Origin: Candidatus Borreliella tachyglossi
Lineage (GTDB): Bacteria; Spirochaetota; Spirochaetia; Borreliales; Borreliaceae
NCBI RefSeq assembly: GCF_003076595.1
Contig: NZ_CP025785.1
Span: 650,398 to 714,397, forward strand
Length of the DNA: 64,000 bases
Reading direction: 5' to 3'
Positions 18,437 to 28,991 of this stretch are shown in pieces; within the stretch, counting starts at the first letter, position 1; the number at the start of each line of letters is the position of its first letter. The position numbers were made by a program, and so were the translations under genes. The notes below the pieces were generated by a model. The model saw only the letters and a program-made list of their open reading frames with translations, was not told where the DNA came from and searched no databases.

Positions 18437-18465
18437 TTGACAAAATATTTCTGAATTTATACACT
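18437..18465 (+). promoter_or_regulatory. Promoter for tRNA-Met
   Basis: A perfect TTGACA (18437-18442), a 17-bp spacer and TACACT (18460-18465; TATACA overlaps it at 18458) lie 13 bases before tRNA-Met. Confidence 0.6.
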
Positions 18466-18478
18466 GTAAAGGCCACAA

Positions 18479-18552
18479 GCTGATGTAGCTCAGTCGGTTA
18501 GAGCACTCGGCTCATATCCGAGTTGTCGTGGGTTCAAGTCCCTCCATCAGCA
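18479..18552 (+). tRNA. tRNA-Met (CAT), elongator type
   Basis: The acceptor GCTGATG/CATCAGC is fully paired, the anticodon loop is CTCATAT, and the D-loop is AGTCGGTTA. The first pair is G-C, unlike the initiator at 13041-13113. A CAT anticodon could also belong to tRNA-Ile2 (lysidine-modified); the overall sequence looks closer to elongator Met. One T-stem pair (T50-T64) is a mismatch. Confidence 0.85.
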
Positions 18553-18567
18553 TCAAGGAGTTTTATT

Positions 18568-19113
18568 ATGAGAGTAGCTGTTATACTTGCAAATGGTTTT
18601 GAAGAGATTGAAGCTGTAGTTCCTATTGATATTTTAAGGCGAGGTGGCGTTAGTCTTAGGGTTATTAGTTTAAATGATGATAGAGTTGTTGCAGGGGCTA
18701 GGGGAGTGACTTTTTGGGCTGATGAAAAGATATCGGATTGTAGTGCAGGTGATTTTGATTTAATCATACTGCCTGGGGGTATGCCTGGTGCTACTAATCT
18801 TTTTGCATCAAAGGATTTGGATCAAATATTAAGAGACATGGTTTTGAAAGGCAAGTTGGTTGCAGCTATTTGTGCCTCACCAGCAGTTGTACTATCTGCA
18901 AAGGGACTTTTGGGTGTAAATAGATTTACATGTTATCCGGGATTTGAAAATAGCATTACTGATGGCGAATATGTGGATGAGAGTGTTGTTATTAGTAATA
19001 ATTTCATTACTGCTAAGGGAATTGGTACAGTTTTTGAATTTGCTTTTGCTTTACTTAGAATTGTTAAGGGTGAGAGAGTACTTGAGGATGTTAAGAGACA
19101 GGTCTTACTTTGA
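18568..19113 (+). CDS. DJ-1/PfpI (ThiJ-like) family protein
   Basis: The ATG at 18568 follows AAGGAG by seven bases, 15 bases after tRNA-Met; longer frames reading through the tRNA are not credible. The 181-residue product has the DJ-1 fold signature: Glu15 in NGFEEIEA, IILPGGMPGA, and the nucleophile-elbow Cys102 in AAICASPAVVL. Members act as deglycases, glyoxalases, chaperones or redox sensors. The old label of thiazole biosynthesis is not supported, as there are no thiamine genes nearby. It probably shares the tRNA-Met promoter. Confidence 0.88.
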   Translation: MRVAVILANGFEEIEAVVPIDILRRGGVSLRVISLNDDRVVAGARGVTFWADEKISDCSAGDFDLIILPGGMPGATNLFASKDLDQILRDMVLKGKLVAAICASPAVVLSAKGLLGVNRFTCYPGFENSITDGEYVDESVVISNNFITAKGIGTVFEFAFALLRIVKGERVLEDVKRQVLL

Positions 19114-19222
19114 TGTTAGAGTTGTAATTTTTAAGTGTAGATTAGCTTGTGCAAGGGATATGTTTGCTTTTTAAAATTACTTTAGAATTGTACATTGTTT
19201 ATTTTTGTTGCATTCTTTGTTT

Positions 19223-20470
19223 TTATATTTCTTTGGGTTTGGTTTTTTCTTGAATATGTGGATTTTCTGAAATTAAGCTGTAAGTATCTTCAAGAATGGT
19301 TAACTCTTCATTGGTTGGGATTATGAGTATTTTTGTCTTACTTTTTGAACTTGAAATGTCTGATTCTGCGTTTTTTGTTCTTGCTAGGTTGTTTTTTGTA
19401 AGATCTATCTCTATCCCGATTTTCTCAAAACCTCTTAGTGCCAGTTCTCTTATTCCATAGTCGGTAACACCAATACCAGCTGTGAAAACTATTGCGTCGA
19501 TATTAAAGTCAAGAACAGCAAGATAAGAGCCAATATATTTTTTTATTCTGTAAGCCATTATTTCAGTTGCAAGCTTGGAATTATACTCATTGTTTTCTAC
19601 GCCTTCCCAAATATCCCTTAGATCATTTGATCTAAGGGATACACCAAGCATACCACTTTCCTTGTTAAGAATTTCTTCGATTTTTTTTGATGTCTTATTT
19701 AGTAGCCTACTCATTAAAGGAATAATTGAAGGATCTATGTCGCCACTTCTTGTTCCCATGACAAGTCCTTCAAGTGGTGTAAGACCCATACTTGTATCGT
19801 AAGATATGCCGCCTTTGACAGCATTGATACTTGCACCATTGCCCAGGTGTAATATTATTAAATTTAGATCTTTTGTGTTTTTTCGAAGTATTGTTGCAAC
19901 TCTTTTTGTTATATATGAATAAGATAATCCATGGAAGCCGTATTTTCTAATATTATAATCTTTATACCAAGAGTATGGTATAGCGTATAAGAATGCACTT
20001 GCACTTATGGTTTGATGCCATGATGTGTCAAAGCATAAAACCTGTTTTGCATTTGGAAATATTTTAAGCGTTGCTTTTATTACTTTTATTGCAATTGGAT
20101 TGTGAAGAGGAGCAAGCTCAGATATCTTTTGTAATTCGTTTAAGATATTTTCATTAAGTATTACTGAATTTTTTAAATTTGGGCCCCCATGTACAATTCT
20201 GTGCCCTATTGCTTGGATTTCGCTGATATTGCTTAGAATTTTTAATTCCTTGTTTGTTAGCATAGTAACCAATTGTTTTAATGCTTGCCTGTGTGATTTA
20301 ATGCCCAAGACTACTCTTTCTAATATTCCATTTTTGGTTTGAATTTTAGTTATTGATTCTTTTGCCTTTATTTTTTCAATTATCCCCGATGCCAATATTT
20401 GTGTGTCTTTATATTTGTAGAGTGTGAATTTTAGTGACGAACTTCCTGTATTGAGCGTTAATATTTTCAT
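19223..20470 (-). CDS. ackA: Acetate kinase
   Basis: A 415-residue ASKHA-fold kinase with [12 protein letters not shown] at the N-terminus, [50 protein letters not shown] and the C-terminal PTNEEL. It interconverts acetyl phosphate and ADP with acetate and ATP. In Borrelia, acetate from the host feeds acetyl-phosphate and acetyl-CoA for the mevalonate pathway, and acetyl phosphate can influence the Rrp2 response regulator. The C-terminus runs about 15 residues past most homologues and is Lys/Glu-rich. The start is 10 bases after the mfd stop. Confidence 0.96.
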   Translation of the reverse strand: MKILTLNTGSSSLKFTLYKYKDTQILASGIIEKIKAKESITKIQTKNGILERVVLGIKSHRQALKQLVTMLTNKELKILSNISEIQAIGHRIVHGGPNLKNSVILNENILNELQKISELAPLHNPIAIKVIKATLKIFPNAKQVLCFDTSWHQTISASAFLYAIPYSWYKDYNIRKYGFHGLSYSYITKRVATILRKNTKDLNLIILHLGNGASINAVKGGISYDTSMGLTPLEGLVMGTRSGDIDPSIIPLMSRLLNKTSKKIEEILNKESGMLGVSLRSNDLRDIWEGVENNEYNSKLATEIMAYRIKKYIGSYLAVLDFNIDAIVFTAGIGVTDYGIRELALRGFEKIGIEIDLTKNNLARTKNAESDISSSKSKTKILIIPTNEELTILEDTYSLISENPHIQEKTKPKEI

Positions 20471-20480
20471 AGTTGTTATA

Positions 20481-23400
20481 TTATTTTAATAATAAATTGA
20501 GATTTTTGTATATACAATGAATTTTATCTGATTCTTGAATATTTGTTAGGTTTAGGAAAATAGAATTTTTATATTTTGGGTTTATTTTGAGCATAGTAGG
20601 ATTAGCGTTTATGATGCTCATTATTTTTTTGGTAGGGATGCTTTCGATGTCTACATATTCAATTTCTAGCAACCCATTTCTTTCTTTAAGGCTGGCAATA
20701 TTGAGTCTTTTTGCAAGTATTTTTAATTCTGATAGTATAAGTAAAATGTTTAATTCTTGTGGAATTGGTCCAAATCGATCATGAATTTCAGATCTTATTT
20801 TTTTATTTTCTTCCTCGCTTTGAATGCCTGAGATTTTTTTGTAGATTAATATTTTATCTTGTTCACTATCTACATAGCTATCAGGGATAAATCCATTGTA
20901 GTTAATTTCAATAATGGTTTCATTTTCTTTAGAACTCTTTCCCATTCGCTTTTCAATTGCTTTGTTTAGCATTGTTAAGTAGTAATCTAGACCAATAGAT
21001 TCAATCTCACCGTGTTGTTCTTTGCCAAGTAGATTTCCAACACCTCTTATTTCCATGTCTTTCATTGCAATTTTGAATCCTGCTCCAAGTTCTGAAAATT
21101 CAGAGATTGCTCTTAATCTTTCAATGGCGTTTTCGTTTAAGCTCGAATTTTCTTTATATAAAAGATACGCAAAGGCTTTCTGAGAGCTTCTTCCAACTCT
21201 TCCCTTTAGTTGATATAATTGCGAGAGACCAAATCTGTTAGCATTGTTAATTATTATTGTATTTGCATTTTCAATATCTATTCCATTCTCAATTATTGTT
21301 GTTGCTAGGAGTATCTGGTATGATTTATTTATAAAGTCGTGCATAATATTTTCAATTTGATCCCCTGTAAGCTTGGCATGAATAGTTGCAATTCTTGCAT
21401 AGGGAACTATTTTCTCTAATATTACTTTTATTGAATCTAATTCTTTGATATTGTGATGCACAAAAAAAACTTGCCCATCTCGGGAAAGTTCATTCTCAAT
21501 TGCATGCTTAATTAATAGTTCACTGAATTCTTCTACGTAAGTTTCTATTCTAATCCTGTTTTTTGGCGGGATTCTTAAAACGGAAATGTCTCTTAATTTA
21601 ATGAGTGACATATGAAGAGATCTTGGAATTGGTGTTGCCGATAGGGAAAGACAGTCAACAGAAGCTTTTATTTCTTTTAGTTTCTCTTTTTCTTTCACAC
21701 CGAATTTTTGCTCTTCATCAATTATAATGAGTCCTAAATTTTTATATATTAGTTTACTGGACAGTAGTTTGTGTGTTCCAATTATTATGTCGAGTTCTCC
21801 TATGGCTAAGTTTTTAATAATTTCTCTTTCTTTTGCCGTTTTTGTAAATCTACTCATAATTACAATTTTGATTGGAAAATTTTTGAATCTTCGCTTAAGT
21901 GTATTAAAGTGTTGTTCTGTAAGAATTGTTGTTGGAGAAAGTATTGCTACTTGCTTACCCCCCATTACAGCTTTAAATGCGGCTCTCATTGCTACCTCAG
22001 TTTTTCCAAATCCAACGTCACCGCATAAAAGTCTATCCATTACTTTGTAGCTCATCATGTCTGATTTTATTTCTGAGATTGCAGTTAATTGGTCTGGAGT
22101 TTCATCGTATGGAAATTCTGATTCAAATAATAATTGCCATTCATTGTCTTTGGGATATTTGTATCCTTGAATGTTTTCTCTCTCTGAGTAAAGTGCAACT
22201 AGTTTATCGGCAATTGCATCAATTCTTTTTTTTGTATAAGTTTTTTTCTTATCCCAGGTTTTTGAACTGATTTTATCTAATGAAATGTTTTGATCAACAC
22301 TTCCAATATATTTTTGAATAAGGTGTGTTTGTTCAATTGGAATAAATAATTTTTCATCATCTGCATATTCAATTTCAATATAGTCTTTCTCAAGAAGACT
22401 TGTTTTAATTCTTTTTATCTTCCTGAATATTCCAATTCCGTGATTTATGTGAACAACGTAGCTATTTTTTTCAACTTCTACAAATGAATCAATAATTTTT
22501 GTTTTTGATGATTCAAAATTTTTATTCATTTTTTGTTGTCTATTGAATATATCTGATTCAAGAATAATAGCTATTTTTTCTTTAGCTTTTATAAGAGAGC
22601 TAGAAATTTTTAGAACTTCAATTATGATTTTTGGTAGATCTTTGAATATATATTTTAATTTTTCTTTTTGTGATTCAGATTCTGCTGCAATGATTACTCT
22701 AAATCCGTTATTTAACCAGTTTGTTAGTTCTTCCTTAGCAAGTGCAATATTCGACAAAAAACTACGCTTGCTCTCAATTTTGAATTCTATTAGCTCTTCT
22801 GTTTGGATGCTTTCAGGTTTGGAGAAAAGAATATTATTTTTTAATTTAAAGTCTTTTGGATTGATAAAAATTTCTTTTGGTGCAATTGTTCTTTTGCCCG
22901 ATTCTATTGCTTGACTGTAAAGCGTTTCATACTCTTTGTGAACTTTTTTGATTTCTTCTTTAAAATTTAAAATTTCAAAATTTATAATAGGAGTATCTAT
23001 ATTTATTTCTTGGCTTAAGTAGGTGTCTCCTATCAATGGATAGAATATCTCTTCTGCTCTTGAATCATGTTTTGTTTGAATGTCCTCAAATAATTTGCTG
23101 TATTCATTTGTTTTTATTTGCTGTTTTAATTTGTTCATGGTTGCAATATCCCAAACAACTTCCTTTTTAGGTATGATTTCAAATTTGGAAAGTTCATTAC
23201 CTTCTGTTAATTGAGTTAAGGGATTAAAGGGTTTAATTCCTTCTAGTTTATTAAACTGTAGTGAGATTCTTATTGGCTTTTTCTTATCAAATGAATATAT
23301 ATCTATTACTTCTCCCTTTAATGTAAATTCTCCAGGTAGCGTAACTCTTGTTGCTTGTTCATATCCTAGTCTTTTAAGCTGTCTTTCAAGCGTTTCTATA

Positions 23401-23849
23401 TGTATTGTTTGCCCTATCTTAATTTTATAAATGTTTTTAAGTAGATTTTCCTTGCTAGGAATTTTGCTAAGTAGGGATTTTAGGGAAACAAGATAAATTC
23501 CAGGATTATTTTCATAAAAATTGATTAGAAATTTTACTCGCTCGCTAAAGATTTTAGTTTTTGAACTAATCCCTTTATATACAAGAGGACTGAAATAGTT
23601 AAGTTCGTATATTTGAGCTGTAATTTGAATTAAATCATGTTTAATTTCATCTAAGATATTTTCATTTTGAACTATTAGAATCACTTTATTACTGCTACTA
23701 TATTCTTTTATTTTGTTGATTAAAAAAGCCTTAAAAAATCCTTCATATCCTACTAATGTAAAGGGTAAATTTTTTTCAATGAGTTGCTGCATTTTGTTTA
23801 AATTATGATTATCTCTGAGTTGGGAAGTTAATTCTTTATATATATTCAT
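20481..23849 (-). CDS. mfd: Transcription-repair coupling factor Mfd
   Basis: A 1122-residue SF2 translocase. The UvrB-like N-terminal region ([30 protein letters not shown]) is followed by the RNA-polymerase-interacting domain ([26 protein letters not shown]), helicase motif I ([17 protein letters not shown]), motif II DEEQ ([10 protein letters not shown]), SATPIPRSL, motif VI ([18 protein letters not shown]) and a C-terminal autoinhibitory domain. It removes RNA polymerase stalled at lesions and recruits UvrA. AAGG lies six bases before the ATG. It forms a two-gene operon with ackA and is divergent from the gene at 23946. Confidence 0.96.
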   Translation of the reverse strand: MNIYKELTSQLRDNHNLNKMQQLIEKNLPFTLVGYEGFFKAFLINKIKEYSSSNKVILIVQNENILDEIKHDLIQITAQIYELNYFSPLVYKGISSKTKIFSERVKFLINFYENNPGIYLVSLKSLLSKIPSKENLLKNIYKIKIGQTIHIETLERQLKRLGYEQATRVTLPGEFTLKGEVIDIYSFDKKKPIRISLQFNKLEGIKPFNPLTQLTEGNELSKFEIIPKKEVVWDIATMNKLKQQIKTNEYSKLFEDIQTKHDSRAEEIFYPLIGDTYLSQEINIDTPIINFEILNFKEEIKKVHKEYETLYSQAIESGKRTIAPKEIFINPKDFKLKNNILFSKPESIQTEELIEFKIESKRSFLSNIALAKEELTNWLNNGFRVIIAAESESQKEKLKYIFKDLPKIIIEVLKISSSLIKAKEKIAIILESDIFNRQQKMNKNFESSKTKIIDSFVEVEKNSYVVHINHGIGIFRKIKRIKTSLLEKDYIEIEYADDEKLFIPIEQTHLIQKYIGSVDQNISLDKISSKTWDKKKTYTKKRIDAIADKLVALYSERENIQGYKYPKDNEWQLLFESEFPYDETPDQLTAISEIKSDMMSYKVMDRLLCGDVGFGKTEVAMRAAFKAVMGGKQVAILSPTTILTEQHFNTLKRRFKNFPIKIVIMSRFTKTAKEREIIKNLAIGELDIIIGTHKLLSSKLIYKNLGLIIIDEEQKFGVKEKEKLKEIKASVDCLSLSATPIPRSLHMSLIKLRDISVLRIPPKNRIRIETYVEEFSELLIKHAIENELSRDGQVFFVHHNIKELDSIKVILEKIVPYARIATIHAKLTGDQIENIMHDFINKSYQILLATTIIENGIDIENANTIIINNANRFGLSQLYQLKGRVGRSSQKAFAYLLYKENSSLNENAIERLRAISEFSELGAGFKIAMKDMEIRGVGNLLGKEQHGEIESIGLDYYLTMLNKAIEKRMGKSSKENETIIEINYNGFIPDSYVDSEQDKILIYKKISGIQSEEENKKIRSEIHDRFGPIPQELNILLILSELKILAKRLNIASLKERNGLLEIEYVDIESIPTKKIMSIINANPTMLKINPKYKNSIFLNLTNIQESDKIHCIYKNLNLLLK

Positions 23850-23945
23850 TTTTAACCTTTTTGTTTCTGTAGTTTAGTATAATATTATATATTATAGTTA
23901 TTATCGGTTTCTTTATATATAATATAATTGGATTTTGAGGAGATT

Positions 23946-24908
23946 ATGAAGTTTAGAAAGTTATTTGTTTTTGCGTCTCTTGCGTTTGTTCCTTTTATTC
24001 TTTTTCCTAGGGATTATAAGGGTCTTGATTTTAAGATAAAATTTTTCAATCAATCAATCTATCGTGTTAATAGTAATGTTTCTATTGAAGTTTCTCTTAG
24101 TAATTTATCTGATGATTTAATAACTCTTGAGATGGGAGATATTAATACTTTCGGGTTTGATTTCGATGTTGCAGATACTACTAACTTGAGAGTTAAGAGA
24201 CCTATCGAGTATGTTAAGGATAGATCAAAGAATGTTGCAATTCCTGTTAGAAATCTTAGTTTAAGACCTAATGAGAGATTTTCTGTAGTTATGAGTTTAA
24301 ATCAGTTTGTACAATTTAATAAGGATGGAGTTTATTTTGTCAAAGGTGTGTTTTTTCCAGATATTTCAGATCCGCATAAACGTATAGAATCTAATGTTAT
24401 TACATTGTTTTTAAAACCTAAGATGGATGATGCTTCTGAGAAAGTTGATTTTGCTAATTTAGCTTCAAATCACGAGATTCAGGATGTTTTAAAGCGAGAA
24501 AATTTATCTCCTGATAAAATTGTTGAGTATTTATTTGGAGCTTTGCGTCTTGGGGAGAAAGAGAAATTTTTCTTATATATTGATCTTGAAAGTCTTATTT
24601 TAAATGATCAAAATAAATCATATCTTTATAAGCATGAACTTAAGACGGGTTCTAGTAATATGCTTGAAGAGTATAAGGAATATTTATGGAGCGGTAGTAA
24701 TTCTGACATTTCGAAGGCACCCAACAAATTTTCTATTGTTGAGACAACTTATACAGACTCTACAGGAAAAGTTGTCTCAGACTTGTATTTTGATGATGGT
24801 CATTTCTATATAACCAAACGCTATACTTTTTTCTTTAAGAAGTATGATTCTTATTGGATAATTTATGATTATACCGTTCAGAATACTGGGATTAAGGAGA
24901 AATATTAA
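23946..24908 (+). CDS. Exported protein of unknown function
   Basis: The ATG at 23946 follows GAGGAG by two to three bases; an in-frame start 18 bases upstream would hide this site. The 320-residue product has a signal peptide (MKFRKLFVFASLAFVPFILF). The first half looks like an Ig-type beta domain (VSIEVSLSNLSDDLITLEMG, LRPNERFSVVMSL, DGVYFVKGVFFPD) and the C-terminal 120 residues are mixed (YTDSTGKVVSDLYFDDG, KKYDSYWIIYDY). No motif is recognised. The stop lies just before the LysM amidase, with which it is co-transcribed, so an envelope or periplasmic role is likely. It is divergent from mfd. Confidence 0.72.
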   Translation: MKFRKLFVFASLAFVPFILFPRDYKGLDFKIKFFNQSIYRVNSNVSIEVSLSNLSDDLITLEMGDINTFGFDFDVADTTNLRVKRPIEYVKDRSKNVAIPVRNLSLRPNERFSVVMSLNQFVQFNKDGVYFVKGVFFPDISDPHKRIESNVITLFLKPKMDDASEKVDFANLASNHEIQDVLKRENLSPDKIVEYLFGALRLGEKEKFFLYIDLESLILNDQNKSYLYKHELKTGSSNMLEEYKEYLWSGSNSDISKAPNKFSIVETTYTDSTGKVVSDLYFDDGHFYITKRYTFFFKKYDSYWIIYDYTVQNTGIKEKY

Positions 24909-26928
24909 TTCCTTTATTGTGGAAATCAAAGGAATTAGCATTTTTTTATGGATAATAAGTTCTGCAAGTTTATATGCTAATTTTAAACATGAAGTGGTTA
25001 AGGGCGATACCTTATATTCGATTTCGCTTAAGTATAGAGTTCCAATAAAAGAACTTAAAAGGGTAAATAATCTTAGTTCTGAGAATATTAAATTAGGACA
25101 TGTATTAATTATTCCAAGTTCTTTCGATATGAACAAAAATGTTGCCGAGAAGAAGAAAAGTAAGAAACATAGTGTAAGGCGTAATGTTAACTTAAAAACT
25201 CATGTTGTTAAATCTGACGATACGATTGACGATATATCAAAAAGATATAAAATTAATAAAAAGGAATTAATGGCTTGGAATAATTTAGATTCTAGAAACC
25301 TTCAAGTTGGTTCTAAGTTAATTTTAGATGAACCGGACTTTTTAAAGCCATATATAGTCAAAAAGGGTGATTCTCTTTCAGAACTTGCTGTGTATTTTGA
25401 TATTAGTATTAAGGATATTATAAGATTAAATTCTTTGGAGGATCAAAATTTAATAATTGGGCAAAAGTTATATATAAAAAAAGCTTCAGGTGATATTAAT
25501 TTTCATTATGTAAAGCGAGGAGATACACTTGGTAAGATTTCATATATTTATGGTGTTACCGCAAAGCATCTTGTTCGTCTTAATGGTGAACGAGCAATAA
25601 ATTTGAAGGCAGATTCGATTTTAGATGTTTCGAAAATTGTTGAAGAAAATTTGGGAAGTTTTAAAATTTCAAAATCAAAGATCGATAAACGAAGCAATGA
25701 TAAATTTATATCTCATAGGGTATCTGTTGGTGAAACATTATACAGTATTGCGCGTAAATATGGAGTTTTGCTTGAAGAGCTTAAAAGTTGGAATAATTTA
25801 AGTGGAAATAATATCTTTCACAATCAAGAACTTAAAATTTATGATAAACGTGTCGATTCAAATGTTGCGAGCACAGATCTAAAGGAGCCTTTAAAACCTA
25901 ATAGTTCTAAGAGTAAAGTTAGAGCTATTGCAAATATTCATTCTGCTAAGAGCAAGAAGTTAGATTTAGATTTTTCCAGTGTTGTAAGAAAGAGAGATAC
26001 TTTTGATATTAGTGCTTTAGTTGTTCTGGATCCTAAAATACCGATATTTGAAGTTAATGGAGATTTTTATTATTGGTATAAACCTAAAAAAATAAGTCAG
26101 CCCAGTGAGTTCTATTCAGAAGATTGGCACTCACCTTTAAATTCTTATAAAAAAGCTAGTCAGCTTTTTAAAAGTTTTGAAAATCTTGTAAAATCTAGAT
26201 CAGTTAAGAATAATAAGCTTAAAAATAAGTTAATAATTATTGATCCTGGACATGGAGGACTTGACCCTGGTGCTATTGTTAAATCTAGGGATGGACTTGG
26301 TAATGAAATTTTTGTCGTTGAAGATGAATATGTTTATGATATTGCCTTAAGGCTTTATGTATATCTTAAAGAATATGGAGCTAATATTGAGATGACTATT
26401 TTAGCCCCTGATCATTTAATTAGAGACAGTGTATCTGCTAATAATACATTTGTTAATGTTAAGAATGAAGTTTATAATGATTATGATTTAAATAAAAATG
26501 ATACAGTTGACTCTTGGATAAGCGGTACTCAAGAAGGCTTGAGAAAAAGATTATCTGTTGTTAGAAAATTTATAAATAAGTATAAAAATATTAAAGATAA
26601 AGATATACTCTATATTAGCTTGCATGCCGATAATAGTATTGGCGCACCTCGAAGTATGGGATTTTATTATCAATATGACGAAAAGAGTTCTGATTCACAT
26701 TCTAAGGCTATTATTGAAAAGGTGACAAAAGGTTTAAAGAGAAGCTTCTACATTAAGGGACAAAATCTTTATGTGCTAAAAAATAATGCTGTTAAGACTA
26801 AATTTTTAGTTGAAGTTAGAAATTTGGCATTTGATGAGGAGGCTTGGGCAATTAGGTCTTCTAAGCTTAGAGATCAGGATTCGAGAATTCTTGCTGATGT
26901 TATTTTGAAAATATTATCACAGGATTGA
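24865..26928 (+). CDS. LysM-repeat N-acetylmuramoyl-L-alanine amidase (Amidase_3)
   Basis: The protein has a hydrophobic N-terminal segment (ISIFLWIISSASLYA), five LysM repeats (each beginning like VVKGDTLYSIS, at about 43-86, 112-155, 166-209, 218-260 and 285-328), a linker, and a zinc amidase domain with IIIDPGHGGLDPGA, the Glu in VVEDEYVYDIA, ISLHADNS and FLVEVRNL. LysM repeats bind peptidoglycan, and the enzyme cuts the MurNAc-L-Ala bond, probably at cell separation. The start is uncertain. The ATG at 24865 lies in the upstream gene and has no ribosome site. AAGGAG at 24894-24899 points to an ATT at 24904, next to the upstream stop. The next NTG is a GTG at 24919. Confidence 0.9.
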   Translation: MIIPFRILGLRRNINSFIVEIKGISIFLWIISSASLYANFKHEVVKGDTLYSISLKYRVPIKELKRVNNLSSENIKLGHVLIIPSSFDMNKNVAEKKKSKKHSVRRNVNLKTHVVKSDDTIDDISKRYKINKKELMAWNNLDSRNLQVGSKLILDEPDFLKPYIVKKGDSLSELAVYFDISIKDIIRLNSLEDQNLIIGQKLYIKKASGDINFHYVKRGDTLGKISYIYGVTAKHLVRLNGERAINLKADSILDVSKIVEENLGSFKISKSKIDKRSNDKFISHRVSVGETLYSIARKYGVLLEELKSWNNLSGNNIFHNQELKIYDKRVDSNVASTDLKEPLKPNSSKSKVRAIANIHSAKSKKLDLDFSSVVRKRDTFDISALVVLDPKIPIFEVNGDFYYWYKPKKISQPSEFYSEDWHSPLNSYKKASQLFKSFENLVKSRSVKNNKLKNKLIIIDPGHGGLDPGAIVKSRDGLGNEIFVVEDEYVYDIALRLYVYLKEYGANIEMTILAPDHLIRDSVSANNTFVNVKNEVYNDYDLNKNDTVDSWISGTQEGLRKRLSVVRKFINKYKNIKDKDILYISLHADNSIGAPRSMGFYYQYDEKSSDSHSKAIIEKVTKGLKRSFYIKGQNLYVLKNNAVKTKFLVEVRNLAFDEEAWAIRSSKLRDQDSRILADVILKILSQD

Positions 26929-26952
26929 TAAGTTTTGATGATTTAAGAATGC

Positions 26953-26981
26953 TTGACAAAAAATTTTCAATTTAGGATAAT
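26953..26981 (+). promoter_or_regulatory. Promoter for tRNA-Asn
   Basis: TTGACA (26953-26958), a 17-bp spacer and GATAAT (26976-26981) lie 15 bases before tRNA-Asn. Confidence 0.7.
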
Positions 26982-26996
26982 GTTTTAAGTGTTCAT

Positions 26997-27068
26997 TCCC
27001 CTATAGCTCAGTGGTAGAGCGGGTGGCTGTTAACCACTAGGTCGGAGGTTCAAGTCCTTCTGGGGGAG
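26997..27068 (+). tRNA. tRNA-Asn (GTT)
   Basis: The acceptor is TCCCCTA/TGGGGGA with one G.U pair, the anticodon loop is CTGTTAA, the anticodon stem is GTGG./.CCAC and the T-loop is TTCAAGT. It is convergent with the RNase M5 gene. Confidence 0.94.
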
Positions 27069-27077
27069 TTTTTATTT

Positions 27078-27605
27078 TTATTGAATTATTTCCTCTATTT
27101 CTTTTCGTTTTATTTCAAAGTAGTTAATTCTTTCAAGTAGTTTCTTAGTGTTTCCGCTTCCTAGGTTGAAGTGTTTTTGCACTTTTGATCTTCTTTCTTT
27201 AGATTGACTTCCTGTAATGCCAAGTTCTATTAAATCATTTAAACTTAAATGTTCTTTGTATGTTTCATGCGAAAAAGTGCCTATCTTTTTTAGGATTTTT
27301 CTTATCTCAAGTTTAGAAGATGCTTCAACCTCTCTATTCTTACTTTGAAGGTGAGCATGTTTGATTTTATCTTTGTTTAAATACCCCACTCTTTTAAGTA
27401 TTTGTCTTCTAATTAATTCGCCGGCTTTGTCGCTATCAGTGAAAATAATTATTCCATTTTTTACTATTGCTCTCTTTAACATATTAATAGTTTCTGCTTT
27501 AAGATAAATTCCACCAGTTTCAACTATAATACACTTAAATAATTCTTTTATTCTCTTAGCATCATCTTTGCCCTCAACGACAATTATTTCTTTTAATTGT
27601 TCCAG
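27078..27605 (-). CDS. rnmV: Ribonuclease M5 (Toprim 5S rRNA maturase), CTG start
   Basis: An ATG at 27482 would give only 134 residues and lose the catalytic Glu. The same frame is open 41 codons further upstream, to the lap stop, and encodes EIIVVEGKDDAKRIKELF and ETGG. The only NTG codon there is CTG at 27605-27603, seven bases after GGAG. From it the protein has 175 residues, usual for RNase M5, with Toprim acidic residues Glu11, Asp57 and Asp59 (FTDSDKAGE). RNase M5 trims 5S rRNA precursors. The gene starts three bases after the lap stop in the same frame, so lap translation probably feeds it. Alternatively it is expressed by lap readthrough. The CTG start is inferred. Confidence 0.82.
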   Translation of the reverse strand: MEQLKEIIVVEGKDDAKRIKELFKCIIVETGGIYLKAETINMLKRAIVKNGIIIFTDSDKAGELIRRQILKRVGYLNKDKIKHAHLQSKNREVEASSKLEIRKILKKIGTFSHETYKEHLSLNDLIELGITGSQSKERRSKVQKHFNLGSGNTKKLLERINYFEIKRKEIEEIIQ

Positions 27606-27608
27606 GGT

Positions 27609-28877
27609 TTAACTCCAATTTTCGAAGAATGATCTAAGTAGTTTTATTGCTTCTATATGATCTGATATTGCAACAGTTTCTCGCAAAGAGTGCATTGCCC
27701 ACATTGGAGTTCCAATGTCTATAGTTTCGATACCTGTTTGTGCGTTTGAAATTGGGCCAATTGTGGTTCCGGAACTAGCATTTGCTTTCATTAGTATTTC
27801 TTGAATTTTAATATTATTTTTTATGGCTAATGCCTTGAGTTTTGCCCATCCATTTGCTGTTGTTGCATATTTAAAATTAGCATTGCTTTTAATAGTTACG
27901 CCTTTTCCTAGACTTGTTTGATAACTTGGGTCATGCTTACAGATGTATCCTGGATGAATACCATGTGCACCATCCATTGAAATGTTGAATGATTTATTCA
28001 ACTTTATTAGATGTTCTTCTCTTCCCAAGTTTAAAGCATAGTCAATTCTTTCTAATATTTCTGTCAATAGCCCCGAATCAGCACCTCTTGAAGTTAAAGA
28101 TCCGATTTCTTCATTGTCGAAAAATACAGCTATTTTATTGTTATTGTTATTTGTATGAATAAATGCATTCATGATAGCATGGCATCCAGATTTGTTATCG
28201 AGGTTTTTTGATGCTAAAAATTCACCATCGCTGCCTATAATTTTAGAAGGTTCAGATGCTGTGAATATTAAATCACATGATAGAAAATCTTTTGCTAGTA
28301 TTTGCAATTTTTCTAGTATTGTATCTTTAATGCTTTTTTGAAAACTTGTAATAATTACAATATTCTCATGAGTATCATATGTAAAACCTTCATTGATCTT
28401 TCGATTTAAGTGAATTGCAGCATTGGGTATGATTCCAATATTCTCAACTGTTATGAGTTCTGAACGAATGATTCCATTTTTATTAAAATATACAACCCCT
28501 GCTAAGTTTAAGTCTCTGTCAGTCCAAGTTGAAATTATTGGACCTCCATAAACTTCAATGTGATTAGAGAATACATTACCCTTTTGCTTGTTAGATTCTA
28601 TTTTAAGTTTTAACCCAGGACTATCAGAGTGTGCGGCTGCTATTAAGAAGGGCTCATGTATTTTATCAGTATTGATATTAAATGAGATAAGACTTGTGCC
28701 TTCTTTTTTGACATAGTAATACCCTGTTTTTAATTTCCATTGCTCATTAAGTTTTAATTCCTTTGCATTAAGATAATGCACCAATTTTTGCTCGATGTAG
28801 TTTACTAAGTGGTATGGAGTTAAGCTGTAATCTAATAAATTTTGGAAATATGATATATCTAAGGTGGTGTCGTCCAT
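27609..28877 (-). CDS. Aminopeptidase, M18 family (aspartyl aminopeptidase-like)
   Basis: A 422-residue metalloaminopeptidase with the M18 motifs: AAHSDSPGLKLK (His and Asp), KNLDNKSGCHAIMNAF (metal Asp), FFDNEEIGSLTSRGADS (catalytic and metal Glu), SMDGAHGIHPGY and TPMWAMHSLRET (His). It forms dodecameric cytosolic peptidases in this family, releasing N-terminal residues from peptides. A start at 28877 (MDDTTLDISYF) is preceded by AGGAG eight bases upstream. It is followed in the same frame by RNase M5. Confidence 0.93.
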   Translation of the reverse strand: MDDTTLDISYFQNLLDYSLTPYHLVNYIEQKLVHYLNAKELKLNEQWKLKTGYYYVKKEGTSLISFNINTDKIHEPFLIAAAHSDSPGLKLKIESNKQKGNVFSNHIEVYGGPIISTWTDRDLNLAGVVYFNKNGIIRSELITVENIGIIPNAAIHLNRKINEGFTYDTHENIVIITSFQKSIKDTILEKLQILAKDFLSCDLIFTASEPSKIIGSDGEFLASKNLDNKSGCHAIMNAFIHTNNNNNKIAVFFDNEEIGSLTSRGADSGLLTEILERIDYALNLGREEHLIKLNKSFNISMDGAHGIHPGYICKHDPSYQTSLGKGVTIKSNANFKYATTANGWAKLKALAIKNNIKIQEILMKANASSGTTIGPISNAQTGIETIDIGTPMWAMHSLRETVAISDHIEAIKLLRSFFENWS

Positions 28878-28991
28878 TATTATTTTGCTCCTATAATTTT
28901 GATGATTTTGTTGTTTTTACCTAATATTTTATTATAATAATTGACATATGTATATATTGTTAGACTGTGTATATATTACTAAGGAGATTAG

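Noticed and set aside
18523-18567. Upstream extension of the DJ-1-like gene into tRNA-Met
   Set aside because: The frame would translate the tRNA 3' half; the ATG at 18568 with AAGGAG seven bases upstream is clearly better.
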